A stretch of 64,000 nt of DNA, from the IMG/VR virus record IMGVR_UViG_3300025876_000005, positions 112,490 through 176,489 of that record. The stretch is one strand, 5' to 3'. The notes below the pieces were generated by a model. That model made no database searches. It was not told where the DNA came from and worked only from the letters and a program-made list of their open reading frames with translations. The position numbers and the translations under genes are program-made. Shown here in pieces: positions 25,079 to 30,127 of the stretch (its first letter is position 1; each line of letters begins with the position of its first letter). Origin of the DNA: a virus.

Positions 25079-25195
25079 TTCTGCATCAGAAGTGCTGGTT
25101 AGTGAAACACCTAATCGATGAGCCCATCAAAATGTGAGGTTAGAGCTGAAATAACCTACCGCGTTATCTATAACGTAGCTATCGGATATAGTTTT
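25079..25195 (+). ncRNA. Candidate structured RNA made of six consecutive hairpins
   Basis: Between tRNA-Lys and tRNA-Leu there is no tRNA but a run of stems: TTCTG/CAGAA, GGTTAG/CTAATC, GATG/CATC, AGGTTA/TAACCT, CGTTAT/ATAACG and CTAT/ATAG. Chance could give one or two, but the ordered series suggests a conserved RNA. No family recognised. Confidence 0.4.
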
Positions 25196-25214
25196 AAAGA
25201 AAAAGCTCTCTTAT

Positions 25215-25297
25215 GCCCGAGTGGTGGAATTGGTAGACACACTAGATTTAGGATCTAGCGCCATTATGGTTTGAGAGTTCGAGTCTCTCCTTGGGTA
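25215..25297 (+). tRNA. tRNA-Leu(TAG), copy 2
   Basis: Class II; acceptor GCCCGAG/CTTGGGT, anticodon arm CTAGA-TTTAGGA-TCTAG. It differs from copy 1 through most of its length, so it is not a recent tandem duplicate. Confidence 0.93.
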
Positions 25298-25300
25298 CAA

Positions 25301-25395
25301 TGGGAATATACCGATACTGGTTAAATGGCAGTTCAATTCTGTCCGATAGTAGGTCTCCACCTTGAGACGGGTGCTACTATCGTAGGTAATTCCCA
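25301..25395 (+). ncRNA. tRNA-like element with acceptor halves in permuted order
   Basis: A T-arm GGCAG-TTCAATT-CTGTC (25327-25343) is followed by CGATAGT-A, whose partner ACTATCG lies downstream at 25376-25382 and is followed by the usual T8-A9 (TA). The ends of the segment pair with each other as TGGGAAT(A)TACC/GGTAATTCCCA. There is no anticodon arm, so it is not a normal tRNA. It has the same gene order as the permuted tmRNA, T-arm first, then acceptor 3' strand, spacer and 5' strand. It could also be read as an ordinary three-way junction. Confidence 0.4.
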
Positions 25396-25399
25396 AATT

Positions 25400-25474
25400 G
25401 CTCTCTTAGCTCAGTTGGTTCAGAGCGCTAGTTTTACACACTAGATGTCGCAAGTTCGAATCTTGCAGAGAGCA
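25400..25474 (+). tRNA. tRNA-Val(TAC)
   Basis: Acceptor GCTCTCT/AGAGAGC, anticodon arm CTAGT-TTTACAC-ACTAG. Confidence 0.94.
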
Positions 25475-25500
25475 CAAACAACCAGAGTCGACGCTGGTTG

Positions 25501-25593
25501 GATCGGGTGGTGAAATTGGTAAACACGGGGACATCCCTGCTCTATTTATGACGTCTGATATAGAGCTTGCAGGTTCGAGTCCTGCCCTGATCA
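25501..25593 (+). tRNA. Class II tRNA-like gene, anticodon not assignable
   Basis: Acceptor GATCGGG/CCTGATC, Leu-type D-arm (GTG-AAATTGGTAAA-CAC) and a good T-arm GCAGG-TTCGAGT-CCTGC. Where the anticodon arm should be, GGGGACATCCCT cannot form a 5-bp stem with a 7-base loop, and the variable region GCTCTAT/ATAGAGC is unusually long. A preceding hairpin CAACCAG/CTGGTTG is at 25479-25500. It may be a decaying tRNA-Leu or a tRNA with a non-standard arm. Confidence 0.6.
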
Positions 25594-25599
25594 CAATAT

Positions 25600-25682
25600 G
25601 GGGACTGAAAGTCGTTTGGATACGGCAGCGAGACTGTAAATCTCGTCTTTAATTAGGAGTGGTTCGAGTCCACCAGGCCCCA
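25600..25682 (+). tRNA. tRNA-Tyr(GTA)
   Basis: Class II; acceptor GGGGACT/AGGCCCC (one mismatch), anticodon arm CGAGA-CTGTAAA-TCTCG. Confidence 0.92.
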
Positions 25683-25687
25683 CAAAT

Positions 25688-25760
25688 GCACTTATAGTTC
25701 AACTGGATAGAACACTCGGCTACGGACCGAGAGATAAGGGTTCGAATCCTTTTAAGTGTA
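25688..25760 (+). tRNA. tRNA-Arg(ACG)
   Basis: Acceptor GCACTTA/TAAGTGT, anticodon arm CTCGG-CTACGGA-CCGAG. A34 would need editing to inosine to read CGC. Confidence 0.93.
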
Positions 25761-25766
25761 CAATTT

Positions 25767-25839
25767 GGTACCTTAGCTCAGATGGTAGAGCACAGGACTG
25801 AAAATCCTGGTGTCCCCAGTTCGATCCTGGGAGGTACCA
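25767..25839 (+). tRNA. tRNA-Phe(GAA)
   Basis: Acceptor GGTACCT/AGGTACC, anticodon arm CAGGA-CTGAAAA-TCCTG. Confidence 0.95.
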
Positions 25840-25842
25840 CAA

Positions 25843-25993
25843 ATACCTTAGTAGTGAACCCGAGTCCCAACGCCTGATCAGTTAGTAGGAGGAGGTAGTA
25901 ATAAAAGTGGTATCAGTAGGTAGCCCAATAGGGTGCAGATAAACTAATGCATGATGCGAGTACAGGGAACCAGCCCGATGACTCTACCTACGC
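25843..25993 (+). ncRNA. Candidate structured RNA between tRNA-Phe and tRNA-Pro
   Basis: About 150 bases without a tRNA or ORF. ATACC (25843) can pair with GGTAT (25909), and GTAGGTAG (25917-25924) pairs with CTACCTAC (25986-25993), enclosing CCC-AATA-GGG. No family recognised. Confidence 0.35.
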
Positions 25994-25998
25994 ATTTT

Positions 25999-26071
25999 CG
26001 GGATGTGGCGCAGTTGGTAGCGCACCGCGTTTGGGACGCGGGGGTCACAGGTTCGAGCCCTGTTATCCCGA
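25999..26071 (+). tRNA. tRNA-Pro(TGG)
   Basis: Acceptor CGGGATG/TATCCCG, anticodon arm CCGCG-TTTGGGA-CGCGG. Confidence 0.94.
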
Positions 26072-26077
26072 CTAAAT

Positions 26078-26154
26078 TGGAATGTAGCTCAGTTGGTTAG
26101 AGCACTTGCCTGATACGCATGTGGTCGGCGGTTCGAGTCCGCCCATTCCAACCA
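26078..26154 (+). tRNA. tRNA-Ile(GAT)
   Basis: Acceptor TGGAATG/CATTCCA, anticodon loop CTGATAC with one mismatch in the stem; CCA is encoded, unlike most tRNAs here. Confidence 0.92.
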
Positions 26155-26158
26155 ATAT

Positions 26159-26236
26159 TGCGGGATGTGTAGAAATTGGTTATCTCGTCGGTCTCATAAG
26201 CCGAAGTTCCGGGTTCAAGTCCCGGTCCCGCAACCA
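26159..26236 (+). tRNA. tRNA-Met(CAT)
   Basis: Acceptor TGCGGGA/TCCCGCA fully paired, anticodon arm TCGGT-CTCATAA-GCCGA, CCA encoded. Confidence 0.92.
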
Positions 26237-26240
26237 ATAT

Positions 26241-26315
26241 GGTGATTGTAGCTCATTTGGTAGAGCGCCTGATTGTGGTTCAGGAGGTAGCGGGATCGTA
26301 ACCCGTCTTTCACCC
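26241..26315 (+). tRNA. tRNA-His(GTG), somewhat degenerate
   Basis: Anticodon arm CCTGA-TTGTGGT-TCAGG is clear, but the acceptor stem has mismatches near its inner end and the T-loop ATCGTAA departs from TTCRANY. Confidence 0.78.
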
Positions 26316-26447
26316 AAAGGAGAGGCAGTTCAAGCTGTAGTTAGCACACCACTGATAAGGGTGACTATACTGAAAAAGGGTTAAGATTAAGTATAGGTAA
26401 AATCAGGCTGACCAGTAACCCTGTAAGACCCAGAGCCTCTTCTTTTT
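26316..26447 (+). ncRNA. Candidate structured RNA closed by an 11-bp stem
   Basis: AAAGGAGAGGC (26316-26326) pairs with GCCTCTTCTTT (26435-26445), one G-T; the T-rich 3' arm doubles as a terminator-like T-run. The 108-base interior has no ORF or tRNA. It fills exactly the gap between tRNA-His and tRNA-Cys. No family recognised. Confidence 0.45.
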
Positions 26448-26448
26448 T

Positions 26449-26522
26449 GGCGAAGTACCCAAGTGGTCTAAGGGAGCGGATTGCAACCCCGTTATTCGTT
26501 GGTTCGAATCCAACCTTCGCCT
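26449..26522 (+). tRNA. tRNA-Cys(GCA)
   Basis: Acceptor GGCGAAG/CTTCGCC, anticodon loop TTGCAAC, T-arm GTTGG-TTCGAAT-CCAAC. Confidence 0.9.
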
Positions 26523-26575
26523 CAAATGAAACAAAGAATTAAGAATGTTATATAATCAACGTTATTAAAACAATA

Positions 26576-26588
26576 GCTCTTTGACATA
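26576..26588 (+). promoter_or_regulatory. boxA element 5
   Basis: GCTCTTTGACATA followed by TTGGTATATTAAGAAA, nearly the same 30-base unit as element 4. An AT-rich TTATATAAT (26549) upstream could be a -10. Confidence 0.7.
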
Positions 26589-26608
26589 TTGGTATATTAA
26601 GAAACAGT

Positions 26609-26736
26609 AAGAGTGCTTACAGCAAATTTACAAACATTTGACTTTTATTCAAACACGTTTACGCACTCTGGTCTTTTTAAGGATGCTTCCAGCAAATTTA
26701 ACTTATACAATTAGGAAGTAAACAAGCAGCATCCTG
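26609..26736 (+). ncRNA. Twin hairpin RNA motif, TGCTTMCAGCAAATTTA
   Basis: Two successive hairpins, closed by AGAGTGC/GCACTCT (ending 26668) and GGATGC/GCATCC (26681-26734), each carry the same 5' loop segment TGCTTMCAGCAAATTTA. A repeated motif inside different stems suggests a binding element. It lies between boxA 5 and tRNA-Ala. Confidence 0.45.
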
Positions 26737-26744
26737 TTATATTT

Positions 26745-26818
26745 GGGGGTATAGCTCAGTTGGCTAGAGCACTTGCCTTGCACGCAAGGGGTCGTGGGTT
26801 CGAATCCCTCTACCTCCA
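26745..26818 (+). tRNA. tRNA-Ala(TGC)
   Basis: Acceptor GGGGGTA/TACCTCC, anticodon arm CTTGC-CTTGCAC-GCAAG. Confidence 0.95.
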
Positions 26819-26819
26819 C

Positions 26820-26833
26820 TAACTACCGTTTCC
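26820..26833 (+). repeat. Left arm of 14-bp inverted repeat flanking an ORF
   Basis: TAACTACCGTTTCC is the exact reverse complement of GGAAACGGTAGTTA at 27249-27262. Confidence 0.8.
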
Positions 26834-26853
26834 ATAAACAAAACGATAAAATT

Positions 26854-27240
26854 ATGGAACAATTAATTACATTTGTTCTAGGTGTTCTTTCAGTGGTTGC
26901 AGTCGCAGCTGTTGTGAGAGTGTTTGGGATGAAGAAGACAGTTGCCTTGATGATCGATGATCGGATAGACGACGTAACACAAGAACTACATGGTCGAATA
27001 GACATGGTAGAACGAGAACTAGAAGAGGTTGATAATAGGCTATATGAATATATAGATCAGCTACACAGTAAACACGATGAAGATGTGGATAAGATTTATT
27101 CTTACATTGATTCAAGAACGGACAAAATGGCAGACGGCACTGCTAAACATATTGCCGATATAAACGCTAGATTTAATGACAATACAGCGTTTGTAGATCT
27201 ACTTTCGCATAGAATAGAAGATCTAGAAAGTAAGTCATAA
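26854..27240 (+). CDS. Membrane-anchored coiled-coil protein inside the tRNA cluster
   Basis: 128 residues from ATG 26854 (the open frame extends upstream through tRNA-Ala but that part is not coding). An N-terminal membrane helix (LITFVLGVLSVVAVAAVVRV, 4-23) is followed by an acidic coiled coil with heptads (HGRIDMVERELEEVDNRLYE) to the end. It is flanked by a perfect 14-bp inverted repeat and sits between tRNA genes, so it may be a small inserted cassette. Function unknown. Confidence 0.75.
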   Translation: MEQLITFVLGVLSVVAVAAVVRVFGMKKTVALMIDDRIDDVTQELHGRIDMVERELEEVDNRLYEYIDQLHSKHDEDVDKIYSYIDSRTDKMADGTAKHIADINARFNDNTAFVDLLSHRIEDLESKS

Positions 27241-27248
27241 ACAAACCC

Positions 27249-27262
27249 GGAAACGGTAGTTA
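27249..27262 (+). repeat. Right arm of 14-bp inverted repeat
   Basis: GGAAACGGTAGTTA, followed by seven A. Pairs with 26820-26833 across the ORF. Confidence 0.8.
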
Positions 27263-27270
27263 AAAAAATA

Positions 27271-27330
27271 GGGACTATAATCGAGCAGCTGGAATACTAG
27301 TTAGCATAAGACTAGGATTTAAGTCCCCAT
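27271..27330 (+). ncRNA. tRNA-like remnant
   Basis: GGGACT...AGTCCC ends pair and CTAGT/ACTAG forms an anticodon-like arm (loop TAGCATAAG), but D- and T-arms are absent. It could be a decayed tRNA disrupted together with the neighbouring insertion. Confidence 0.3.
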
Positions 27331-27332
27331 TT

Positions 27333-27406
27333 GCCTCAATAGCTCAGTTGGCCAGAGCAGCTGATTTGTAATCAGCAGGTCGTGGGTTCGAATCCCTCTT
27401 GAGGCT
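27333..27406 (+). tRNA. tRNA-Thr(TGT)
   Basis: Acceptor GCCTCAA/TTGAGGC, anticodon arm GCTGA-TTTGTAA-TCAGC. Confidence 0.94.
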
Positions 27407-27413
27407 CACATAT

Positions 27414-27490
27414 AGCGGGGTGGTAGCAGTTGGTAGCTCGCGAGCCTCATAAGCTCGAGGTCGGCGGTTCGAGTCCGTCTCCCGCAACCA
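27414..27490 (+). tRNA. Initiator-type tRNA-fMet(CAT)
   Basis: The first acceptor pair is A1/A72 unpaired with GCGGGG/CTCCCGC below, as in initiators; anticodon arm CGAGC-CTCATAA-GCTCG lacks the usual three G-C pairs in GGG/CCC order. CCA encoded. Confidence 0.8.
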
Positions 27491-27511
27491 ATGAGATATA
27501 AGTCTCAACAC

Positions 27512-27596
27512 AGAGGAGTGCCAGAGCGGTCGAATGGATCGGTCTTGAAAACCGACGTACGGCAACGTACCGGGGGTTCGAATCCCTCCTCCTCTG
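27512..27596 (+). tRNA. tRNA-Ser(TGA)
   Basis: Class II; acceptor AGAGGAG/CTCCTCT, anticodon arm TCGGT-CTTGAAA-ACCGA, variable arm GTACGGCAACGTAC. Confidence 0.95.
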
Positions 27597-27602
27597 CTAA
27601 AC

Positions 27603-27676
27603 AGTCCAGTAGCTCAGCTGGTTAGAGTGCCGCCCTGTCACGGCGGAGGTCGCGGGTTCGAGTCCCGTCTGGACTG
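27603..27676 (+). tRNA. tRNA-Asp(GTC)
   Basis: Acceptor AGTCCAG/CTGGACT, anticodon arm CCGCC-CTGTCAC-GGCGG. Last tRNA of the cluster. Confidence 0.95.
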
Positions 27677-27695
27677 CAATTTATACCAATATGTC

Positions 27696-27725
27696 TTGAA
27701 ACATAACCTTAATTGGTTATATAAA
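27696..27725 (+). promoter_or_regulatory. TTGAAAC-type promoter of the terminal ncRNA
   Basis: TTGAAAC at 27696 and TTATATAAAG ending near 27726, about 15 bases apart; slightly shorter spacing than the other two copies. Confidence 0.4.
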
Positions 27726-27726
27726 G

Positions 27727-27996
27727 AACGGTTCTTGAAACAGTAATACACAAAAGCTGTGAATAGAATTTTACCGAGGGTTTAGGAATGGCTCCAGAGC
27801 AGAGCGTCACAATTGTCCCTATAAACAAAAGACGTAGATGCTTGGTTAGTAGGCAGAGTGAGCAATGACTGCCGATTTACCCTAAAAATGTTCTAGTGGG
27901 AAACCGGTTCCCTGTGAAAATCAAACTAAATTCAGGGCCTCACGACGGCGAGGCGGCAAGGAGAGTTCGGTTCGGTAAACTGGCTCTCCTTTTTTA
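27727..27996 (+). ncRNA. Unidentified ~270-nt structured RNA with its own terminator
   Basis: No ORF or tRNA. Visible helices: GAAC/GTTC-type start hairpin, GTTTA...TAAAC enclosing a GC-rich section, GGCAG/CTGCC, GGGAA-ACCGG-TTCCC, GCCTC/GAGGC, and a terminal hairpin AGGAGAG/CTCTCCT (27959-27990) with six T. A promoter-like pair precedes it. I checked it against RNase P RNA, 6S and SRP RNA landmarks and found none. Confidence 0.5.
27959..27995 (+). terminator. Intrinsic terminator of the tRNA/ncRNA region
   Basis: AGGAGAG/CTCTCCT with an inner CGGTT/AACTG stem, then TTTTTT. Confidence 0.88.
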
Positions 27997-28047
27997 TGTT
28001 TGAAACTTTGTCTAAATTTAGCATAAAACAGTTAAACAACTTTAAAG

Positions 28048-28938
28048 ATGAATATACTTGCAAATGATGGTTTACATGAACTGGCAATTAATAAATTAGA
28101 AGAGCTAGGACATAAGGTCTTCACAGAACATGTTGAGCAGAAAGACTTGGCAGTCTGGATTAATGAGAATGAGATTGAAGCACTCTTTGTACGCTCAGCG
28201 ACTAAAGTTAGAGAAGATCTAATCAAGAACTGTCCTAATTTAAAGTATATTGGCCGTGCTGGTGTGGGCCTAGATAATATCGACGTCGACCATGCTCAAG
28301 AGCAGGGTCGACATGTCTTTAACACACCAAAAGCAAGTTCAAGATCAGTGGCTGAACTGGTGATGACTTACATCTATGACTGGAGTCGTAGAGTAGGGCC
28401 GGCAAACTACATGATGAGCAACGCTGCGTTCAATGATGTTAAAAAAGGCATCTCAAGAATCTCGTATGAAGTCCAAGGTAAAACTCTAGGTGTTATTGGC
28501 TTTGGCAATATAGGTCAAACGGTGGCCAAGCTAGCTGAAGCAAACGGTATGGATATTTTAGTATATGATCCGAATGTAGACTGTAAATGGTCAACTTCAA
28601 TGGAGACACTCTTGATCGAGTCTGACTTTATTACAGTACATATTGGTGGCAAAGCTGAAGTGCTTAAGGCTGCTGATTTTGAGATGACAAAACCAAGTGC
28701 TGTTGTGATTAACACTTCTCGTGGTGGCTGTGTCAACGAAGAAGATCTACTTAATGCTATCAAAGAAAAGCAACTTGCCGGAGCATGTCTGGATGTTTTC
28801 ACGAATGAACCTGAGCCAGATCGTAGACTCTTAAACAATTCAAGAGTGATTGCAACACCACATATCGGTGGCTCAACCAACGAGGCTCAGGTTAAAATTG
28901 GACTTGAACTAGTAAGTCAGCTTGAGGAATTAGCATAA
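28048..28938 (+). CDS. serA: D-3-phosphoglycerate dehydrogenase-like 2-hydroxyacid dehydrogenase
   Basis: 296 residues, equal to the catalytic plus NAD domains of SerA without the regulatory ACT domain. NAD-binding Rossmann motif GVIGFGNIGQ (about 152-161), catalytic Arg in NTSRGG, Glu in FTNEPEP and His in TPHIGGST are all present; YIGRAGVGLDNID is a typical substrate-domain strand. It oxidises 3-phosphoglycerate (or a related 2-hydroxyacid) and would start serine and glycine synthesis. Lack of ACT suggests no serine feedback. A TTTGAAAC box at 27999 may drive it. It stands as a single metabolic gene after the RNA island. Confidence 0.85.
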   Translation: MNILANDGLHELAINKLEELGHKVFTEHVEQKDLAVWINENEIEALFVRSATKVREDLIKNCPNLKYIGRAGVGLDNIDVDHAQEQGRHVFNTPKASSRSVAELVMTYIYDWSRRVGPANYMMSNAAFNDVKKGISRISYEVQGKTLGVIGFGNIGQTVAKLAEANGMDILVYDPNVDCKWSTSMETLLIESDFITVHIGGKAEVLKAADFEMTKPSAVVINTSRGGCVNEEDLLNAIKEKQLAGACLDVFTNEPEPDRRLLNNSRVIATPHIGGSTNEAQVKIGLELVSQLEELA

Positions 28939-28953
28939 AGAAGGGCTCAGCTA

Positions 28954-28963
28954 GGATATATAG
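28954..28963 (+). promoter_or_regulatory. Late-promoter-like box GGATATATAG
   Basis: Variant late box between serA and the small membrane protein gene, 22 bases before its ATG. Confidence 0.4.
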
Positions 28964-28985
28964 TAGAAATAGACGATCTACTTAT

Positions 28986-29294
28986 ATGAAATCAAAATGG
29001 TTTTTTGGCTGGGAGAACATTAAATGGTTCATCCGTGAAATTAGAAGCTTATATAGCGGTGAAGATTCTTTCTTCTCAAAGAAAAGAATTGAGTCTGGGA
29101 TAGCATTTATTGTTGGCCAATGGGGTATGATCTATTTCTTAACTAAGAACATCAACTCTTTGACAGCTTCAGATATTGTACTATGGGCTGGTGTAGAGTT
29201 TGCAATCGCGGGCTATATGGTTAATGCGATCCAGAAGGAGAAGAAAGAGAATGCTAAGACTCCAAAAGAGTTCTTAGAGGAGAACGAAGACTAA
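28986..29294 (+). CDS. Two-pass membrane protein, holin candidate
   Basis: 102 residues. Basic/aromatic N-terminus, two hydrophobic helices (about 37-54, GIAFIVGQWGMIYFL; about 63-81, DIVLWAGVEFAIAGYMV) and a charged C-terminal tail (KEKKENAKTPKEFLEENED). Size, topology and tail fit small holins, and a late-type box precedes it, but no endolysin is next to it. It could also be an unrelated envelope protein. Confidence 0.6.
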   Translation: MKSKWFFGWENIKWFIREIRSLYSGEDSFFSKKRIESGIAFIVGQWGMIYFLTKNINSLTASDIVLWAGVEFAIAGYMVNAIQKEKKENAKTPKEFLEENED

Positions 29295-29324
29295 GATTGT
29301 TAATAACTTTTTGCAAAATAATTG

Positions 29325-29354
29325 GCCTGACATTTTTTTATGTCAGGCTTTTTT
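29325..29354 (+). terminator. Hairpin terminator fused to a promoter
   Basis: 9-bp stem GCCTGACAT/ATGTCAGGC with an all-T loop, then six T that merge directly into the promoter. Confidence 0.8.
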
Positions 29355-29382
29355 ATTATATTTACACTGTACTTAAAAACAA
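29340..29382 (+). promoter_or_regulatory. Early-type promoter
   Basis: ATGTCAGGC T-run TTATATTTACACTGTA. The 3' arm of the terminator supplies the TGTCA element. The ATG follows at 29387. Confidence 0.75.
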
Positions 29383-29386
29383 AGAC

Positions 29387-29779
29387 ATGACAAAAATACC
29401 AAAGATCTACAAGCACGGCATTGAAATTACAAAACCTTGGTCACAAGAGATGTATGACTATAATGACAATATCAGAGCTCATATGATTAAAGAGACTAAG
29501 TCTGCAATCAACACACTTCAAGATGAAGCCACTGCTAATAAGCTAGCAAAGATTATTAATCCTTATGGTTATGGTGAAGGTTATAACTTAGCCAGTATGA
29601 AGGCTGATATGTTAAAGAACGCTGATAACTTTGAAAACTACTGGTTAGCAGAGATCTGGGACGAACTAATCGACGCTGAGTTTGTAATGCCAAACTTTGG
29701 CGAGGGCAACGAGGTCTTTCACATCATTGGCTTTGAATCTCGTGAAGAAATCTTAGAACTACGTAAAAAATTCGCATAA
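29387..29779 (+). CDS. Hypothetical early protein
   Basis: 130 residues from ATG 29387, just downstream of the promoter (the frame is open further upstream through the terminator, which is not coding). Helical, acidic; ends VFHIIGFESREEILELRKKF. No recognised family. Its stop overlaps the next ATG (TAATG). Confidence 0.75.
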   Translation: MTKIPKIYKHGIEITKPWSQEMYDYNDNIRAHMIKETKSAINTLQDEATANKLAKIINPYGYGEGYNLASMKADMLKNADNFENYWLAEIWDELIDAEFVMPNFGEGNEVFHIIGFESREEILELRKKFA

Positions 29780-29994
29780 TGATAAGAGAAAAACAACCAC
29801 AATCAGAGATTGTAATTGACCTAACAGGTCCAGATGGAAATGCATTCGCACTTTTAGGAATGGCTAGAAAATTTGCTAAGCAATTAGGAATACCACACCA
29901 ACCAATTGAAGATGATATGATGTCCGGTGATTATGAACACTTAATCCAAGTCTTTGATCGTGAATTCGGTAACTTTGTAATCTTAGAGCGATGA
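29779..29994 (+). CDS. Small phage protein of unknown function
   Basis: 71 residues; EIVIDLTGPDGNAFALLGMA is a motif that recurs in small proteins of many large phages and is followed by a helix (RKFAKQLG) and a C-terminal strand (FGNFVILER). Overlaps both neighbours by a few bases, so it is translationally coupled. Confidence 0.75.
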   Translation: MIREKQPQSEIVIDLTGPDGNAFALLGMARKFAKQLGIPHQPIEDDMMSGDYEHLIQVFDREFGNFVILER

Positions 29995-30125
29995 TAATAT
30001 TTATGGAACAAACTTTGGCAATTATTGCCAACCAGAACAAGGCTTTCTTTCAAGGCCTGGTAAAACAAGGCGAGGTTAGAGAGACTGAAGCCGGCCAAAA
30101 ATATTTAAGGATTAAAGACAAATAA
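29991..30125 (+). CDS. Small hypothetical protein
   Basis: 44 residues from ATG 29991, whose ATGA overlaps the upstream stop; ATG 30003 (MEQTLAII) is the alternative start. One amphipathic helix and a basic C-terminus (GQKYLRIKDK). It lies 2 bases before the ligase gene in the same operon. Confidence 0.6.
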   Translation: MIIFMEQTLAIIANQNKAFFQGLVKQGEVRETEAGQKYLRIKDK

Positions 30126-30127
30126 AG

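Noticed and set aside
25110-25160. Hammerhead ribozyme (GATGAG ... GAAA)
   Set aside because: The core CUGAUGA is not intact (TCGATGAG) and the required stem II/III arrangement does not form.
25301-25395. Ordinary tRNA-Gly with acceptor TGGGAAT/ATTCCCA
   Set aside because: No T-arm lies next to the 3' ATTCCCA and no 5+7+5 anticodon arm can be drawn; TCC occurs only in a six-base loop of a spacer hairpin.
23428-27565. Many 60-95 codon open frames across the tRNA cluster, mostly on the minus strand
   Set aside because: They read through tRNA genes and their conserved T-arms (giving recurring 'SNLRP/PVGLEPT'-type strings). No starts or operon context.
27727-27996. RNase P RNA, 6S RNA or SRP RNA
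   Set aside because: None of the family landmark sequences (for example GAGGAAAGTCC and ACAGAA for RNase P) are present.
29297-29386. Upstream extension of the 29387 gene
   Set aside because: The open frame covers the terminator-promoter module; the ATG at 29387 follows the promoter.
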